A stretch of 64,000 nt of DNA, from contig NZ_SMLM01000001.1 in NCBI RefSeq assembly GCF_004682015.1, forward strand, positions 310,001-374,000, read 5' to 3'. The number at the start of each line of letters is the position of its first letter. Position 1 is the stretch's first letter. A program made the position numbers and the translations under genes. The notes under the pieces were generated by a model, which saw only the letters and a program-made list of their open reading frames with translations, was not told the DNA's origin and made no database searches. Source of the stretch: Ramlibacter henchirensis. GTDB taxonomy: Bacteria; Pseudomonadota; Gammaproteobacteria; Burkholderiales; Burkholderiaceae_C. Shown here piece after piece: positions 49,923-58,711 of this stretch.

Positions 49923-51623
49923 TCATTCGGGCAATCCGGCCTTCGCCAGTCCGTCGAGAAAGCGATCCCGCAGCGGCTGGAGCTGCGGATGCACGGGGGC
50001 GGTCCAGACCCGCCAGGCACCCACCGTGAAGCGCGGGCGCAGCCGGAGCACTTCGGCGGCACGTTCGCGTGCCTCCTGCCCGCGCCCGTTCGACGCGTCG
50101 ATCGAGGTGAGCAGCAGTAGCGCTTCGAGCTGGGTGAGGCACGGTCCGGCAGCGACGGACTGGCGCAGGTGCTCGGACGCGATGGCGTCATGGCCCAGGT
50201 AGTACTCGGCCAGGCCTGCCTGCAGATGGCTGAAGGCGACCAGCGGCGCCTCCGACGAACCCAGCCGCAGCGCGGCCCTCGTGTGGGTCTCGGCATCCGC
50301 AAGCTGCCCCAGCCGAAGCTTCATCGCGCCGATGCGCGCATGCGCCCAGGCGTCGCTCGGGTTCGCGACGGCGACGGCCTGGTAGATGCGCAACGCGCCT
50401 TCGAGGTCACCGCGCATTGCCAGCAGCCTGCCGGCGACGTACTGGGCGGGCAGGTACTGCGGATTCGCGGCTCGCGCCCGGGCGAGCGCCCGCCCGGCGA
50501 GGGTGACGGCTCCGTGGCCCAGGTTCCATGCCGCCTCGAGTTCGCTGACGTACGACTGCGCAACGCCCGTCCAGGCCGCCGCCGAGCCCGGGTCGGCCGC
50601 CGCCACGGCTTCGAAATGCGCACGGGCGCGCAGCAGGTCGTCATAGCTCGCCGCATGGGCCAGCAGGTGCTGGCCTCGCATGAGCTCCTCGACCGGGTCG
50701 AGCCGTTCGCCTTGGCCCGGGATCGGCCGCTTCACCGCGGCCGTGCTCATGCGCCAGTCCACGACACGGGCGATGCGCGAAGCAACGTCGCGCTGCCACT
50801 GCGCATCCGCCGTGGCCGCGTACTCGAAGAACTCCGACCAGAAGACCGCGCCGTCCTCGCTCGACTCGAGCTGCGCGTGGACCCGGACCTTGTCGCCGTC
50901 CTGCTGCGTACTGCCGGTGAGCAGGTGGCGAACCCTGAGCTGGCGGGCGGTGCGGCGCATGTCTCCATTCGGCGCGGCATCGACACCGGGCACGTGTCCG
51001 ATCACGAGCGTGTCGGGCATCTTCGCGAGCGCGCTGACGAGCCCGGCCGTGATCGCGTCGGCCACACGCCCCTGCCCAGCCGCCGGCGCATCGGTAAACG
51101 GCATCACCGCAACAGAGCGCCGCTCCTTGAGCCTGTCGTCCACGTTGACAGGAACCGGATCATCCCGCGTGACGACGGCCAGCCCAGCCAATGCGGCGAC
51201 TGCGGCCAGGAGGAGCGTGCCGGCGGTGACCTTCCAGTGCCTTTGCGGGCGTGGGGAGCGCAAGCGGTCCGTCGCGGCCGTCGCCCCGGATTCCATCGAC
51301 GCGTCGAACAGGTAGCCGCGCCTTGCCACCGTCCTGATCAGGACCTGCTCGTCGTCGCCGAGTGCGCCGCGCAGCTCGCGCACGCACTGCGACAGCGATT
51401 CGTCGTTGACGACCACGCCCGGCCATACGGCAGCGAGCAGTTCCTTCTTCGGGATCACGCGGCCGGGATGCTCGGCAAGGTAGCAAAGCAGGGCAAAGGT
51501 CTTGGGGCGCAACGCGACGGTTGCGCCGTTACGGTGCAGTTCGGCACGGCGCGCGTCGAGCGTGAATGGCCCGAAGCGCGAGACCGGGCGCGATCCCTCC
51601 TCTTCAAGCGTAGCCGTTCCCAT
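49923..51623 (-). CDS. CadC-like membrane regulator with TolB-like and TPR domains
   Basis: The 566-residue protein has an OmpR-type winged helix at residues 15-110 (FGPFTLDARRAELHRNG, RPKTFALLCYLAEHPGRVIPKKEL, SLSQCVRELRGALGD, TVARRGYLF). A membrane helix follows (GTLLLAAVAALAGLAVV), then a TolB-like domain (SVAVMPFTDAPAAGQ, VRHLLTGSTQQDGDKVRV) and TPR repeats to the end. It should bind DNA from the membrane, like CadC or ToxR, in response to a periplasmic signal. A secreted 99-residue protein is divergent from it and may be a target. Confidence 0.88.
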   Translation of the reverse strand: MGTATLEEEGSRPVSRFGPFTLDARRAELHRNGATVALRPKTFALLCYLAEHPGRVIPKKELLAAVWPGVVVNDESLSQCVRELRGALGDDEQVLIRTVARRGYLFDASMESGATAATDRLRSPRPQRHWKVTAGTLLLAAVAALAGLAVVTRDDPVPVNVDDRLKERRSVAVMPFTDAPAAGQGRVADAITAGLVSALAKMPDTLVIGHVPGVDAAPNGDMRRTARQLRVRHLLTGSTQQDGDKVRVHAQLESSEDGAVFWSEFFEYAATADAQWQRDVASRIARVVDWRMSTAAVKRPIPGQGERLDPVEELMRGQHLLAHAASYDDLLRARAHFEAVAAADPGSAAAWTGVAQSYVSELEAAWNLGHGAVTLAGRALARARAANPQYLPAQYVAGRLLAMRGDLEGALRIYQAVAVANPSDAWAHARIGAMKLRLGQLADAETHTRAALRLGSSEAPLVAFSHLQAGLAEYYLGHDAIASEHLRQSVAAGPCLTQLEALLLLTSIDASNGRGQEARERAAEVLRLRPRFTVGAWRVWTAPVHPQLQPLRDRFLDGLAKAGLPE

Positions 51624-51755
51624 GGGGTTCCCCTGGCGGGAGAAGGCGCCTTGCGCAAATGCTTCGACGAAGCATCGACCAAGCTGCCGGGATGCTTCGC
51701 CGCGAAGTCGTATCCCGCGAACTAGATTACTCCGCATCGACTGAAGGAGGAATGC

Positions 51756-52055
51756 ATGGCCTCGAACCTTCGCGCGTGCTGTTGCATCGGCATCGGCGTT
51801 CTGCTGGCGGCAGCGGAAGCTTCGCAACCCGCCCTGGCGCCGGCGGCCTCACGCGAACGGGTGCAGCTGGAGAACCTGCCGGAGGCGACCCTGAAGACCT
51901 TGTACCTGCGCTGTGCGCGCGAGTCGAACCGGCGGCTGCTGTCTTTCGACGAGGCTTTCCACTGTTCAACAGCGGCCGACATCCTGATGAGGCGCAGCTT
52001 CGGCGGCGACTTCGATGCGATGCTGGCGTGGTGGCGCCGCAACCGGGACGACTGA
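51756..52055 (+). CDS. Small secreted protein of unknown function (99 aa)
   Basis: The product has a signal peptide (ACCCIGIGVLLAAAEAS) and a mature part with LENLPEATLKTLYLRCARESN, FDEAFHCSTAADILMRRSFGG and two cysteines that could pair. AAGGAGGAATGC precedes the ATG. Similar short LxxLPEATLKxLYLRC proteins occur in Burkholderiales; the function is unknown. It is divergent from the CadC-like regulator, 132 bp apart. Confidence 0.72.
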   Translation: MASNLRACCCIGIGVLLAAAEASQPALAPAASRERVQLENLPEATLKTLYLRCARESNRRLLSFDEAFHCSTAADILMRRSFGGDFDAMLAWWRRNRDD

Positions 52056-52078
52056 TGCGGCCGGCAGCCCGGCAGTCC

Positions 52079-52981
52079 TCAGGCACGCACGAGCTGCAGC
52101 ACCGCCTGCGCGAACACGGCCGGCTTCTCCTGCGGCAGGTTGTGGCCCGCGCCGGGCACCAGATGGTGCTCGCGCGCTGCCGTGAAGAGTCGCGCATGCG
52201 CGGACGCGGGCGACGGCGGCCGCACGCCGTCGTCGGCGCCGTCGAAGGTGATCGCCGGCACGGTGATCGGTGGCTGCTTCGCGAGTTGCCGCTCGATGGC
52301 GGCGTAGGCCGGGTCGCCGGGCACCAGGTTGTAGCGGTGCCGGTACGAATGGACCACCACGTCGACGAAGTCCGGGTTGTCGAAGGCGGCCGCCGTGCGC
52401 TCGAAGGTCGCGTCGTCGAATCGCCACGAGGGGGACCAGGTCTGCCACAGCAGGCGCGCGAGGCCTCGCCGGTTTCGCCGCAGGCCCTCGCGGCCGCGCT
52501 CGGAATGGAAGTAGTACTGGTACCAGAGTCTGCGTTCGTTCTCGGGCGTGTCGGGTTCCAGTGCCCGCGCGTGGTCGAAGATGTTGTAGCTGTTGTACGA
52601 AACCAGGCCGGCGCAACGCTGCGGCCACACGGCCGCCACGACGCAGCAGGCGCGCCCGCCCCAGTCGTATCCGGCCAGCACGGCGCGCGGGATCGCCAGC
52701 GCGTCCATCAGCGCCAGCAGGTCCGCCCCCAGTGCGGCCTGCTCGCCGGAGCGCTGCGTCGCCTCATGCAGGAACCGTGTCGCCCCATGGCCGCGCAGGT
52801 ACGGAACGATGACGCGGCAGCCGGCCTCAACGAGAGCAGGAACAACCCCGGCGTACGCATGGATGTCGTACGGGAAGCCGTGCATGAGGAACACCGGCGG
52901 GCCGCCGGCCGGACCCGACTCGTGGTACGCGACGGCGAGCACGCCGGCTTCGAGGGTCCGCAAGGGCTGCAGGGAGTTCAT
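52079..52981 (-). CDS. Alpha/beta hydrolase, epoxide hydrolase-like
   Basis: A 300-residue hydrolase with HGFPYDIHAYAGVVP near residue 34, the nucleophile elbow GYDWGGRA (Asp rather than Ser, as in epoxide hydrolases and dehalogenases), and a final GAGHNLPQEKP with the catalytic His. A cap domain rich in Trp/Tyr lies between. The Asp nucleophile favours epoxide or haloalkane hydrolysis over esterase activity. It is monocistronic. Confidence 0.87.
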   Translation of the reverse strand: MNSLQPLRTLEAGVLAVAYHESGPAGGPPVFLMHGFPYDIHAYAGVVPALVEAGCRVIVPYLRGHGATRFLHEATQRSGEQAALGADLLALMDALAIPRAVLAGYDWGGRACCVVAAVWPQRCAGLVSYNSYNIFDHARALEPDTPENERRLWYQYYFHSERGREGLRRNRRGLARLLWQTWSPSWRFDDATFERTAAAFDNPDFVDVVVHSYRHRYNLVPGDPAYAAIERQLAKQPPITVPAITFDGADDGVRPPSPASAHARLFTAAREHHLVPGAGHNLPQEKPAVFAQAVLQLVRA

Positions 52982-53131
52982 GGCCGGCAGGTTGCCACAA
53001 GTGATCGGCCGGGCTGATGCCTGCTTGCGGTCGAAAGCTGCCGCCGCGCACCGCGCGTCGAATCCTCATGAGCTCCTAGAATCGCAAGCCACCACGACTG
53101 CCTTGCACGCATCCGCTCCGCTCCAGCCGCC

Positions 53132-53431
53132 ATGCCGTTCACCCTGTCCCACAAAGTGCTCGACGAGGTCCTGCAGAAACACCGGGTCAAACCCAATGAT
53201 CTGGCGGGCATCGACAGGCTGTTCGGAGGAGCGGACGGCTACTACTGGTACCACACGATGCGGCACCTGTGCCCGCGGACGGAAACCATCGTCTGGGCCA
53301 ACGAGGAGGAGATGCGCGCTGCGCTGCAGGACCACGAGAACGAGACGGCCGCGGAAGACGAGGTCAAGCCGCAGGTCCTGAAAGAGGCGCATCTCACCGC
53401 CATCGCGCGGCTCCTGGCCGCACCCGGATAG
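53132..53431 (+). CDS. Hypothetical protein (99 aa)
   Basis: A hydrophilic protein beginning MPFTLSHKVLDEVLQKHRVKPNDLAGIDRLFGG, with an aromatic patch GYYWYHTMRHLCP and an acidic C-terminal helix. No domain is recognised, and no signal or membrane segment is seen. The ribosome site is weak. Amino-acid composition is natural rather than Arg/Ala-skewed, which favours a real gene. It converges with the serine hydrolase. Confidence 0.6.
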   Translation: MPFTLSHKVLDEVLQKHRVKPNDLAGIDRLFGGADGYYWYHTMRHLCPRTETIVWANEEEMRAALQDHENETAAEDEVKPQVLKEAHLTAIARLLAAPG

Positions 53432-53457
53432 GCAGCGCTGCGTTTGGCGGCGATGTA

Positions 53458-54870
53458 CTAGGACGTGGAACGTGCCCGGCCTGGCACTGTGGCGCGATAG
53501 CGCCCGGTCACCTCCTTGACGATCGCGCCCCGGGTCAGCAACTTCGTTCCACCCGCCCAGAATTCCCTGGCCTTGCCGCGGCCGTCCCGCACGAGCCGCA
53601 CCGCCTGGCCCGGGCTGTTGTAAGCGGAGGCCCGGCGGATGATGCCGCGATCCTTGCCCGTGACTTCAATCTCAACGGTGAGTGCGTCGAACGGAGGGTG
53701 CATCGCGGGCGCCACCTGGAAAACCTTGTCGCCGACCGGAACCAGGTGCGAGCACCCGTACACGCTCCACCAGTCGCCGCGCCAGGAAGCGACGCGCCTG
53801 GCGGGTGCGCCATGTTGCTGGAAGGCGGCCAGGATGCTCTGGATGCCATCAGCCCAGACCCATGCAAGGCCGTCCTGCGCATTGGTGAGGACGGTGACCG
53901 TCAGCCCATTGGCCGTGAAACGCGAAGTCCGCGAGGTAAACCCCTGCAGGCCGCCGGTGTGGCCGAACCACTCCTTGGGACCCGGCGCAGTCATCATGGT
54001 GCCGAGGCCGTACCACTGCTCGAGGGTCGAGACCTCGTCGCGCCAGCGTCGCTGCACCATCGCGCGGCGGCTGGCGGGCGAGAGGATGCTCTCTTCGCAT
54101 TCCGGATCGAGCTGCGCGAAGAAACGCGCCGTGTCCGCTGCGGTGGAGACGAACCCGCCGGCGGGCGCGATCGCGTGGGTGGCATTGTCGCCGGGCACGA
54201 TTCGCCGCTGGCCGAAGGGAAACTCCGCCGTGTGGCCGCTGGCGAGCTGCGCGCCCCTCGGCAACAAGGGCATGTCCGGCACCGTCTCACGCAGACCCGC
54301 AGGGCGGATCACGTTGTGCGTCATCCAGTCCGCGTAGGGCGTGCCGGTCACCTGCTCGATCATCATTCCGAGCAGCGCGTAGCCGTGGTTGGAGTACTTG
54401 AGCTGCACACCCGGCTCGAGTGGCTGGGGACGCCTCAGGTCCTCCAGCACCTCATCGCGGGTGAGATAGGGCCTGCGATCCGCGAACTGGCCCGCATCGT
54501 CGCCGTCCCGCGTGATGCCGGCTCCGTGCGACAGCAGTTCAGCCACGCGCGCCCGGGCCACGTCGGGGTGCAGGCTATCCACATACCGGCCGATGGGGTC
54601 GTCCAGGCCGAGCCTGCCCTCCTCGCGCAGCAGCAGCACCGCGGCGGCGGTGAAGGTCTTGCTGTGCGAGGCGATCCGGAAGCGGTGCCGCCGGCTCATG
54701 CGCTTTCCCGTACGCAGATCCGCGTGGCCGAAGGCGTATTCCCCGATCAAGGAATTGCCGCGGGCAATGGCCACGACGCAACCGGGCTGCTGGAAGCGCT
54801 CCACCTGAAACGCGAGCCAGTCCTGCACGTAGTCCAATGCAGGCGCGAGCCAAGGGCCATTCCAGTCCAT
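53458..54870 (-). CDS. Class C beta-lactamase-family serine hydrolase
   Basis: The 470-residue serine hydrolase has the penicillin-recognising motifs: SxxK in RIASHSKTFTAAAV near residue 70, YxN in LKYSNHGYALLG near residue 165, and HTG in WFGHTGGLQGF near residue 305. A C-terminal beta-domain (LVPVGDKVFQVAP) follows. No signal peptide is visible, so it is probably cytoplasmic, an esterase or D-aminopeptidase-like enzyme rather than a resistance lactamase. GGAGGGG precedes this ATG. Confidence 0.88.
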   Translation of the reverse strand: MDWNGPWLAPALDYVQDWLAFQVERFQQPGCVVAIARGNSLIGEYAFGHADLRTGKRMSRRHRFRIASHSKTFTAAAVLLLREEGRLGLDDPIGRYVDSLHPDVARARVAELLSHGAGITRDGDDAGQFADRRPYLTRDEVLEDLRRPQPLEPGVQLKYSNHGYALLGMMIEQVTGTPYADWMTHNVIRPAGLRETVPDMPLLPRGAQLASGHTAEFPFGQRRIVPGDNATHAIAPAGGFVSTAADTARFFAQLDPECEESILSPASRRAMVQRRWRDEVSTLEQWYGLGTMMTAPGPKEWFGHTGGLQGFTSRTSRFTANGLTVTVLTNAQDGLAWVWADGIQSILAAFQQHGAPARRVASWRGDWWSVYGCSHLVPVGDKVFQVAPAMHPPFDALTVEIEVTGKDRGIIRRASAYNSPGQAVRLVRDGRGKAREFWAGGTKLLTRGAIVKEVTGRYRATVPGRARSTS

Positions 54871-55084
54871 GTCCCCTCCGTCCAATCGGGTGAGCAGTGT
54901 AGGGGGAGCGAGAGTCCGCTATCGGCTGGAAGCCGACAACAGCGGCAGTTGTGAGTCGATGCCCTCAAGCAACACCCGGCGCCACCAACTGCCAACTACT
55001 CGCGGGTTCCGAATCGTCCAGCAGCTCGGCTCCACGTCGGTTCAAGCTTCTGCACGATATTGAAGGCCTGAGCAGAGGCCTGTC

Positions 55085-55804
55085 GTGTTGTTGATCACTA
55101 CTCTCGTATCTGTGCTCGGCGTTGCGGCCGGCTCACTTGGAACGATCTGGTGGACGCGTCACCAGGCAAAGAAACGGCGCCGCATCCCGAAAATCTGGCC
55201 TCTGGACGAGCGCCCGATCATGAACTCAGGGGAGCAGAAAGTCTGGCGCCACCTGCTCCAGGCTTTCCGCGGCCACCACGTGATGATCAAGCTGCCGATC
55301 ACCCGCTTCACGGTGCCCAGGGCAGGCCAGGATCCCGCCCGCTTGTACGGACTGCTCGCCGATGTGTACTGCACTTTCACGGTGTGCGGCCCTGATGGTC
55401 GCGTGATCGGCTGCATCGACGTGAACGGCCCCCAGGGCATCCCCAAGGGCAATCGGCTGCTCAAGCTCGGCCTGCTGTTCCAGTGCGGCATCACCTACCG
55501 GGTGATCAACCCGAACGAACTGCCGCAAGTCGCAGACCTGCTCAAGGAATTCCTGGGGTCGCGCGATCTGATCTTCGCACCCGGCGACTTCACTCCAGCG
55601 TCGGCAGTCCACGCGCGGCAGACCTTGAGGGCGGTCGTCAGTCGCGAGCGCCGGCGGCGCGAGGGCCACCGGCAACTCTCTCCAGGCGAGCTCCCCTCCC
55701 CAGGCACGGCCGACCAGTTTGCTGAAAGCGGCAATTCGGGCTCTTGGCAGCAGCCCAACTCCTTCATCGCCCCGCTGGACAGCAGAACCGCTGCGGTGAC
55801 GTGA
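55085..55804 (+). CDS. Membrane-anchored DUF2726 protein
   Basis: The 239-residue protein starts at GTG with an N-terminal helix (LLITTLVSVLGVAAGSLGTIWW), a basic patch, then a DUF2726-like restriction-endonuclease-fold region: MNSGEQKVWRHLLQAF, DVYCTFTVCGPDGRVIGCIDVNG (the D-x-n-x-E-type core seems altered) and LLFQCGITYRVIN. A disordered Ser/Gln-rich tail ends it. DUF2726 proteins are predicted nucleases, but here the catalytic Lys and Glu are not clear. The 214-bp gap before it holds nothing I recognise. Confidence 0.7.
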   Translation: MLLITTLVSVLGVAAGSLGTIWWTRHQAKKRRRIPKIWPLDERPIMNSGEQKVWRHLLQAFRGHHVMIKLPITRFTVPRAGQDPARLYGLLADVYCTFTVCGPDGRVIGCIDVNGPQGIPKGNRLLKLGLLFQCGITYRVINPNELPQVADLLKEFLGSRDLIFAPGDFTPASAVHARQTLRAVVSRERRRREGHRQLSPGELPSPGTADQFAESGNSGSWQQPNSFIAPLDSRTAAVT

Positions 55805-55865
55805 GTCCGCGAGCAGGCTTCACCGCAGGGGTACAGTGGGAAGTCGAGTCGACGGAGGCTGATGG

Positions 55866-56762
55866 ATGAAGGTCGGACTGATTGGCCTTGGAGCCATGGG
55901 ACAGGGCATGGCGCGCTCCCTTTTGCGGGCGGGTCATCCTCTCAGGGTTCACGACCTCAGGCGGGAGGCGGTCCAGGCACTCGCGAACGACGGTGCGACC
56001 GGCTGCGGCTCCCCTGCGGAGCTCGCGGCGAACTGCGACGTCATCGTCTCCGTGGTCGTCAATGCCGCCCAGACCGAGGACGTGCTGTTCGGCGCGAACG
56101 GTTGCGCCGCGGCGATGAAGAAGGGCAGCGTCTTCCTGATGTGCTCGACGGTCGACCCGAACTGGTCGGCCTCGCTCGAGCAGCGCCTGGACGCCCTGGG
56201 ACTCCTGTATCTCGATGCGCCGATCTCCGGGGGCGCGGCGAAGGCGGCTGCCGGGCAGATCACGATGATGACGGCGGGCCGCCCTGAAGCCTACGCGGCC
56301 GCGGGCGGCGTGCTGGATGCCATGGCCGCCAAGGTGTACCGGCTCGGAGACCGCGCGGGCGCAGGCAGCAAGGTGAAGATCATCAACCAGCTGCTCGCAG
56401 GCGTGCACATCGCGGCGGCGGCCGAAGCGATGGCGCTCGGCCTGCGCGAGGGCGTGGATGCGCAGGCGTTGTACGAGGTGATCACGCACAGCGCGGGCAA
56501 CAGCTGGATGTTCGAGAACCGCATGCCGCACGTCCTGAAGGGCGACTACACGCCCTTGTCGGCGGTCGACATCTTCGTCAAAGACCTCGGGCTGGTGCTC
56601 GATGTGGCGCGCGCGACGAAGTTTCCGCTTCCGCTGTCGTCCACCGCGCACCAGATGTTCATGCAGGCCTCCAGCGCGGGTCACGGCCGCGAGGACGACA
56701 GCGCGGTGATCAAGGTCTTCCCCGGGATCGAACTGCCCCGGCCCGGCGACAAGGACTCGTGA
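55866..56762 (+). CDS. ltnD: L-threonate dehydrogenase-like beta-hydroxyacid dehydrogenase
   Basis: A 298-residue NAD(P)-dependent dehydrogenase with GLIGLGAMGQGMARSLLRAG (cofactor loop), DAPISGGAAKAAAGQ, and the catalytic Lys in GAGSKVKIINQLLAGVHIA. The last pattern matches LtnD, which oxidises L-threonate at C2. The partner genes ltnB/otnC/otnI are not beside it, so the symbol rests on sequence pattern only. GGAGG lies 7 nt before the ATG. Confidence 0.8.
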   Translation: MKVGLIGLGAMGQGMARSLLRAGHPLRVHDLRREAVQALANDGATGCGSPAELAANCDVIVSVVVNAAQTEDVLFGANGCAAAMKKGSVFLMCSTVDPNWSASLEQRLDALGLLYLDAPISGGAAKAAAGQITMMTAGRPEAYAAAGGVLDAMAAKVYRLGDRAGAGSKVKIINQLLAGVHIAAAAEAMALGLREGVDAQALYEVITHSAGNSWMFENRMPHVLKGDYTPLSAVDIFVKDLGLVLDVARATKFPLPLSSTAHQMFMQASSAGHGREDDSAVIKVFPGIELPRPGDKDS

Positions 56763-56867
56763 GCCGGCTGAAGGCCCACATCCCCGAAAACGCTGCTGGC
56801 CAGGCGACGTTCTTGACCGCCCCGTGCCGCGGTCGCATCATCCGCCGTCCCTGACCAGGAGATGCAC

Positions 56868-57431
56868 ATGCGAACCATGCTCATGATCCTCGCGGCGTTG
56901 GGCGTCGCGGGCGCGCACGCCGCCGAGTTCAAGCTCGAAAGCCCCGACGTGAAGGCCAATTCGACGATGGACAAGAAGTTCGAGGCCAACGTCTTCGGCT
57001 GCAGCGGCGAGAACAAGTCGCCGGCGCTCAGGTGGAGCGGCGCGCCCAAGGAGACCAAGAGCTTCGTCGTGACGGTGTACGACCCCGATGCGCCGACGGG
57101 CTCTGGCTTCTGGCACTGGTTCGTCTACAACATCCCGGCGAACGTCACCGAGTTGCCCGCCAACGCCGGCGCGCAGGGCGGCGCCAACCTGCCCAAGGGC
57201 GCTGCGATGAACCGTATCGACTACGGCGTCGCTGCGTGGGGCGGCGCCTGCCCGCCGCGGGGCGACAAGCCGCATCGCTACGTGTTCACGGTGTATGCGC
57301 TGAAGACCGACAAGCTCGAACTGCCGCCGGACGCCACGGCCGCCGTCGCCGGCTTCATGACCAACGCGAACAAGATCGCGTCGGCGACGTTCACGGCCAA
57401 GTACGGCCGTCCGGCCGAGAAGAAGAAGTAG
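56868..57431 (+). CDS. Secreted PEBP family protein (YbhB/YbcL type)
   Basis: The 187-residue protein has a signal peptide (MLMILAALGVAGAHAAEF) and a PEBP domain: SPALRWSGAPKETKSFVVTV, YDPDAPTGSGFWHWFVYNIP, GACPPRGDKPHRYVFTVYAL. It is the exported counterpart of the cytoplasmic PEBP protein at 6077. Its ligand is unknown. AGGAG lies 6 nt before this ATG, while the ATG two codons earlier abuts that site. Confidence 0.87.
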   Translation: MRTMLMILAALGVAGAHAAEFKLESPDVKANSTMDKKFEANVFGCSGENKSPALRWSGAPKETKSFVVTVYDPDAPTGSGFWHWFVYNIPANVTELPANAGAQGGANLPKGAAMNRIDYGVAAWGGACPPRGDKPHRYVFTVYALKTDKLELPPDATAAVAGFMTNANKIASATFTAKYGRPAEKKK

Positions 57432-57441
57432 CGTCCTCGGT

Positions 57442-57458
57442 GCTCCCGCTACGGGAGC
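57442..57458. terminator. Hairpin between convergent genes
   Basis: GCTCCCG-CTA-CGGGAGC is a perfect 7-bp stem with a 3-nt loop between the PEBP stop and the ferritin-like stop. It lacks a T tract on either strand, so termination is likely but not certain. Confidence 0.5.
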
Positions 57459-57474
57459 GCTGCCGCGAGGCGGA

Positions 57475-57939
57475 TCAGCCCGGCCCCTTCGCGAAGGCGG
57501 CGACGTCGCCGGGCTTGCGCAACATCTTGTCGACGTCGGCCGCATGCAGTTCCTCGGCATGGATCATCTGCCGGGCGAATTCCTCCAGCGCCACGGAACG
57601 CCCTTCCACCTGCCCCAGGAGCTCGCGGTACAGCTTCAGCGCGGCGCTTTCCGTTTCGAGCGATTCCCGCAGGATGGCGGCGATGTCGTGCTTGTGCGAG
57701 TCGAGGAGGGGACCGATGGCGAGCGACGGGTAGGCGCCCAGGGTGGTGATCCACTCGCCGACCTGCTGGGCGTGCAGCAGGGATTCGTCGGCCTGCTCCC
57801 GCAGCCAGGACACGATCGGGATGCGGCCGAAGCCGAACACCAGGAACGAGTAGTGGGTGTAGCGCACGACGCCTGCCAGCTCGGCTTCCAGCAAGCGGTT
57901 CAGCACGCCGACGACCTGATCACGATCAATGTCCTGCAT
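57475..57939 (-). CDS. Bacterioferritin-like ferritin-fold protein
   Basis: The 154-residue four-helix protein has ferritin ligands: LLEAELAGVVRYTHY (Glu18), ADESLLHAQQVGEWIT (Glu52, His56), ESAALKLYRELL and MIHAEELHAADV. In classical bacterioferritin the second motif is ExxH with a heme-binding Met; here it is ExxxH without Met, so heme binding is doubtful. It probably stores or oxidises iron. GAGGAG lies 9 nt before the ATG. Confidence 0.85.
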   Translation of the reverse strand: MQDIDRDQVVGVLNRLLEAELAGVVRYTHYSFLVFGFGRIPIVSWLREQADESLLHAQQVGEWITTLGAYPSLAIGPLLDSHKHDIAAILRESLETESAALKLYRELLGQVEGRSVALEEFARQMIHAEELHAADVDKMLRKPGDVAAFAKGPG

Positions 57940-58050
57940 CGCGCGGCTCCTCAAGGCTGATCCCAGTTTACGTCCCGGCGTCGGCGAGGGGAGGCGCGCG
58001 CCGGAAAAAAGGGGGCGCCTGTTCAGCCTGGCGACAAGCGAACGGGTTGC

Positions 58051-58452
58051 TCAGGATCGCGCGGCGGCCGCGGCCTGCGTGTCGTACATGCCCCAGAAGC
58101 GCGCCACTCGTCCGCCGCGAACGGTGAAGACGTGGACCCAGTCGGTCTCGAAGACCTTGCCATCGGGAAGGGCTCGTGTCCGTTCCCATCCGAGGACGGT
58201 GACGTGCTCACCGCCCGCGAGGAACTCGCGGGGTTCGAACGCCTGGATGTCGTCGGCCTGGACGACGCTTCCGAACCATTTCTCCACGGCGCTCCTGCCG
58301 CGGAAAGTGCCGGTGTAGGCCAGGCCCCTGGCGCCGCGGAACGTCCAGTCGACGTCTTCGGCCAGGAGGTCCAGGATCCCCGGGATGTTGCCGCTCCCGA
58401 ATGCGGCGTACACGGCCTGGACCACCTCAAGTGGGGAAGAAGCTGTGCCCAT
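58051..58452 (-). CDS. SnoaL-like NTF2-fold protein
   Basis: The 133-residue protein has the SnoaL pattern: VVQAVYAAFGSGNIPGILDLL, AEDVDWTFRG, AVEKWFGSV, VLGWERTRA and VHVFTVRGGRVARFWGMYD. Such proteins are polyketide-cyclase-like or small-molecule binding; the role is unknown. GGAGG lies 6 nt before the ATG. It is divergent from the crotonase operon, 259 bp away. Confidence 0.85.
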   Translation of the reverse strand: MGTASSPLEVVQAVYAAFGSGNIPGILDLLAEDVDWTFRGARGLAYTGTFRGRSAVEKWFGSVVQADDIQAFEPREFLAGGEHVTVLGWERTRALPDGKVFETDWVHVFTVRGGRVARFWGMYDTQAAAAARS

Positions 58453-58711
58453 GGACTGCCTCCTTCTCGACAACAGGGCCGTGCAGGCCCTGCGTTCCGA
58501 TGCGGGCTGGAATGTAGATCCCGGGTGCGGTTCGCCAAGGCCAGCCGTCCGTAACAGAGTGCGGCTGGACTCCGCGCCGGATCTTCGTCGGTTTGGGAGG
58601 CTGATTTCCGCAGAAGGCTCGGAATTTCGGCAAGGCGGCCCACAACGCTTGAACCTCCCGGGGGCCTCGGCTAGATTAGCGCTATCCGACAACTACTATC
58701 GCATTGCAATA

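Noticed and set aside
55085..55804. DUF2726 protein as part of a defence island
   Set aside because: Neighbours are a serine hydrolase and a dehydrogenase. There is no methylase, helicase or other defence gene, and the nuclease motif is unclear.
57960..58050. G+C-rich stretch with a run of six A next to GGCGCGCGCC, possible terminator
   Set aside because: The arms do not pair cleanly next to the A/T run on either strand.
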